From assembly GCA_023410595.1 (NCBI GenBank), contig JAEYPO010000019.1:1-64000 (forward strand): 64,000 nucleotides of DNA, in the 5' to 3' direction. Position numbers and translations under genes: made by a program. The notes under the pieces are model-generated. The model saw only the letters and a program-made list of their open reading frames with translations. It was not told where the DNA came from and did no database searches. Within the stretch, counting starts at the first letter, position 1, and every line of letters starts with the position of its first letter. This DNA is from Bacillota bacterium (GTDB lineage: Bacteria; Bacillota; Clostridia; Christensenellales; SZUA-584). Positions 61,928 through 64,000 of this stretch are shown here, piece after piece.

Positions 61928-63484
61928 TCACTGTTCTCCCCGAAAGCGCTTTACGTCAAACCAGAATAATACGCCGCCCTTCACGTTCTCCGCGCCGTAC
62001 GCCTGCCCCGCCGCGCTTTGTATCGCCTTAACTATGGAAAGCCCGAGGCCATAGCTGTCTTCGGCGCGCGTACGCGCGGAATCCGCCTTATAAAACCCGT
62101 CCCAGATATGTTCCATCATCTGCTCCGATATGCCCTTGCCCGTGTTGAACACCGAAACGCGTATGCTGTCTTCCAATGTTTCCGTCTTTATCTGCACCCG
62201 CTTCTTTTCGTCGCCGTAACGTGCCGCGTTGGATATATAGTTCGCAAGCACCTGCTCGAACCGCATTGCGTCGAAGTATCCGTCCGTATCGTCCGCGAGG
62301 CTGAGCGAAACGTCAAGGCCGTTTTCATTTATAAAACCGTCGTACTTCTCAAGGAACGTGCGCACGCTTTCGTTGACGCAAAGCCGCTCGCTCTCCAACC
62401 GCGCCCTGCCGCTCTCCATTCTTGTTAGCTCGAGCATCTCTTTTAGCAGCCGGTTCATCTTCGCTGCCTCTTCCGTGATGACGCCTATGTACTGCTCCGT
62501 CTGTCCGTCGTCTTTTACAAACCCCGCGTTTATTTCGTCCGCGTAGCCCTTTATAAGCGCAAGCGGCGTACGCAGCTCGTGGGACGCGTTGGATATGAAC
62601 TGTCTCTGCGCCGCGATATCGCTTTCGAGTTGCTCGTTTTGCATCCTCAGCGTATCGAGCGCGTCTTTGAGCTTATCCGACAGGCTGTTTACGTCTTCAC
62701 CGAGGCTTTGAAGCTCGTCGCCCGTACTTATATCGCACCTTTTACCGAAGTCGAGCGACGCTATAGAGCCCACGGTGTTCTGTATCTGCATTATAGGCTT
62801 TGTGAACCTCTTCGATATACTTAATACGAATATCGCCGATATTCCGGCTGCGAGCAGCGCGCATCCTATAAGCAGTATATTCGCTTGCCGGATGCTTTGG
62901 TTTATAGGTTCTGCCGGCTGCGTTAATATTATCTGCGTACCGTTGTCGTACTCTTTGGCGGCAACCATCATTCCTGCCCCTAGCTTATCGGGCAGCATAC
63001 CGAAATAAAAGCCTCCTTCTGTCTGTTCCAGCGTATCAAGCCTGTTGAAAAAGAACAGTCTTCCGCCCGGTTCGGGCGAGCCCTGCCGCCCGTCATCCGC
63101 TACGGCGGGCTCTTGATCATTCCCGCCCTGCATAATTCCCGGCGTTTCCGGCCTTGAATGCAGTCCGAATTGCACGTTAGAAGAGTATAGCATAGCTTCG
63201 CCGTTCCTTACGACTACGTCGTAAGGCTCTCCCGCAGTCATCGAATTCAGTTGCTCCGTCCATATATCCGAATCGGCTGTATAATCAATGGTTGAGATGC
63301 TCTCTGCCGCCTGCAGCATCGTATTTTTCAGTGAATGGTAATACAGCGGCCGCAGCAGCAGCGTATTGCAAAGCAGTATAAGCCCCGATATACCGAGAAC
63401 GACCAGTATAAAATAAATATAGAGCCTCCTTGTGATGCCCTTCTTTAGCCCTGTTTTTGCTTTTACTTTTTTTGTTCGTTTCAC
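61928..63484 (-). CDS. Sensor histidine kinase
   Basis: The 518-residue membrane kinase has two transmembrane segments (about 20-45 and 195-218) around an extracellular sensor of about 150 residues, a HAMP linker (about 220-270), a HisKA helix with NASHELRTPLALIKGY and an ATPase domain with NTGKGISEQM and YGLGLSIVKAI. It overlaps the response regulator gene by four bases. The extracellular part includes a Pro/Gly/Asp/Glu-rich stretch; ligand unknown. Confidence 0.93.
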   Translation of the reverse strand: MKRTKKVKAKTGLKKGITRRLYIYFILVVLGISGLILLCNTLLLRPLYYHSLKNTMLQAAESISTIDYTADSDIWTEQLNSMTAGEPYDVVVRNGEAMLYSSNVQFGLHSRPETPGIMQGGNDQEPAVADDGRQGSPEPGGRLFFFNRLDTLEQTEGGFYFGMLPDKLGAGMMVAAKEYDNGTQIILTQPAEPINQSIRQANILLIGCALLAAGISAIFVLSISKRFTKPIMQIQNTVGSIASLDFGKRCDISTGDELQSLGEDVNSLSDKLKDALDTLRMQNEQLESDIAAQRQFISNASHELRTPLALIKGYADEINAGFVKDDGQTEQYIGVITEEAAKMNRLLKEMLELTRMESGRARLESERLCVNESVRTFLEKYDGFINENGLDVSLSLADDTDGYFDAMRFEQVLANYISNAARYGDEKKRVQIKTETLEDSIRVSVFNTGKGISEQMMEHIWDGFYKADSARTRAEDSYGLGLSIVKAIQSAAGQAYGAENVKGGVLFWFDVKRFRGEQ

Positions 63485-64000
63485 TGGCGCTCCACCTCAA
63501 ATCTGTAGCCGTATCCGCGCAGCGTTATTATATACGCTCCGCACTTGCCGAGCTTAGTGCGCAGCCTGCCAATGTGCGTGTCCACCGTATTGGAAGACCC
63601 CAGGTAATCGTACCCCCATACGGATTCAAGTATCTGGTCGCGGCTGAGCGATATATTGTAATTGTCGGCGAGATATACGAGCAGATCGTACTCCCTGCGG
63701 CTCAAAGGCGCTGCGGTTCCATCCGCCCGCACCTCTCGTGCCTCCCTGTCAATAACAAGGCCGCCGAACATATCGCGCGGCTTTACGTCTTTGCCGCTCC
63801 TGCGAAGCAGCGCCTGTACGCGCGCGGCGAGCACCATGGGCGTGAAGGGCTTTACAATATAATCGTCTGCGCCGCACTCGAAGCCCTGCACGACGTCATA
63901 ATCTTCTCCCTTTGCCGTGAGCATAATAATGGGGCAATCGAAGGCGGAACGCAGCTGCCGGCAGCATTCAAATCCGTCCATGCCCGGCATCATCACATCG
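63481..64000 (-). CDS. OmpR-family response regulator (5' end outside the window)
   Basis: The visible 173 residues start at the phosphorylated Asp of the receiver domain (DVMMPGMDGF), so about 50 N-terminal residues are missing beyond the window edge. The receiver Lys is in IVKPFTPMV, and the winged helix has SRREYDLLVYLADN, GSSNTVDTHIGRLRTKL and the ending YGYRFEVERQ. It pairs with the kinase gene, which overlaps its 3' end by four bases. Confidence 0.93.
   Translation of the reverse strand, partial: DVMMPGMDGFECCRQLRSAFDCPIIMLTAKGEDYDVVQGFECGADDYIVKPFTPMVLAARVQALLRRSGKDVKPRDMFGGLVIDREAREVRADGTAAPLSRREYDLLVYLADNYNISLSRDQILESVWGYDYLGSSNTVDTHIGRLRTKLGKCGAYIITLRGYGYRFEVERQ

Overview
The window reads as chromosomal core DNA of an endospore-forming, diderm-free Firmicute, most likely a member of the class Clostridia. 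The support is direct: spoIVA, a spoVD-type PBP with PASTA domains, cwlD, the ctsR-mcsA-mcsB-clpC operon, a FabK-type acc/fab operon, mutS2 and a meso-DAP type murE together with lysA. GC content looks close to 50% and isoleucine ATA codons are common. I could not place it below class level. Fifty-six protein genes are supported, and all but three (a ComEC-like hydrolase at 405, metF at 18539 and a YcaQ-type protein at 34532) lie on the minus strand. I saw no rRNA, tRNA, insertion sequence, phage gene or CRISPR array.

Layout in window order: (1) 0.4-9 kb holds a MBL-fold hydrolase, a degenerate AroE homologue, a response regulator/histidine kinase/HtrA envelope-stress set, a DUF523 protein and MutS2. 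(2) 9-14.3 kb is an apparent operon of a 1083-residue adenylation-ACP-oxoamine synthase fusion, galE and a VanY-like lipoprotein. (3) 14.7-19.4 kb is one-carbon metabolism: PHP phosphoesterase, MetH split from its reactivation domain, and divergent metF; a PAS-GGDEF protein follows. (4) 21.2-31.1 kb is a complete acc/fab operon (accB-accC-accD-accA-fabH-acpP-fabK-fabD-fabG-fabF-fabZ) with a MarR regulator just upstream. (5) 31.4-35.7 kb has spoIVA, lysA and a YcaQ-type glycosylase. (6) 35.8-40.4 kb is the CtsR heat-shock operon with a clear CtsR box. (7) 40.4-44.8 kb has cwlD, tsaD, a Lit-like membrane protein, a DUF3784-like protein and cysS. (8) 44.9-58.8 kb is a dcw cell-wall/division cluster from mraZ to ftsZ that lacks murF, murG and murC. 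(9) 59.3-64 kb has a 49-residue protein, a MACS-type acyl-CoA synthetase with its XRE-cupin regulator, and a second two-component system cut by the window end.

The strongest new signals are regulatory and structural. A 23-bp inverted repeat (AATAGTT-N9-AACTATT) occurs over the -10 element of the marR gene, again upstream of the adenylation-ACP-oxoamine synthase fusion 17 kb away, and in weaker form just after the consensus promoter of the acc/fab operon. This suggests that a FabT-like MarR protein controls both fatty acid synthesis and an uncharacterised lipid-like amine pathway. Separately, a dispersed repeat (TTTACACCCC, a hairpin, then GGGGACCCCGTT) recurs at least seven times. It supplies the last codons and stop codon of htrA, a histidine kinase gene and mcsB, and two near-identical copies are translated inside the FtsL-like protein.
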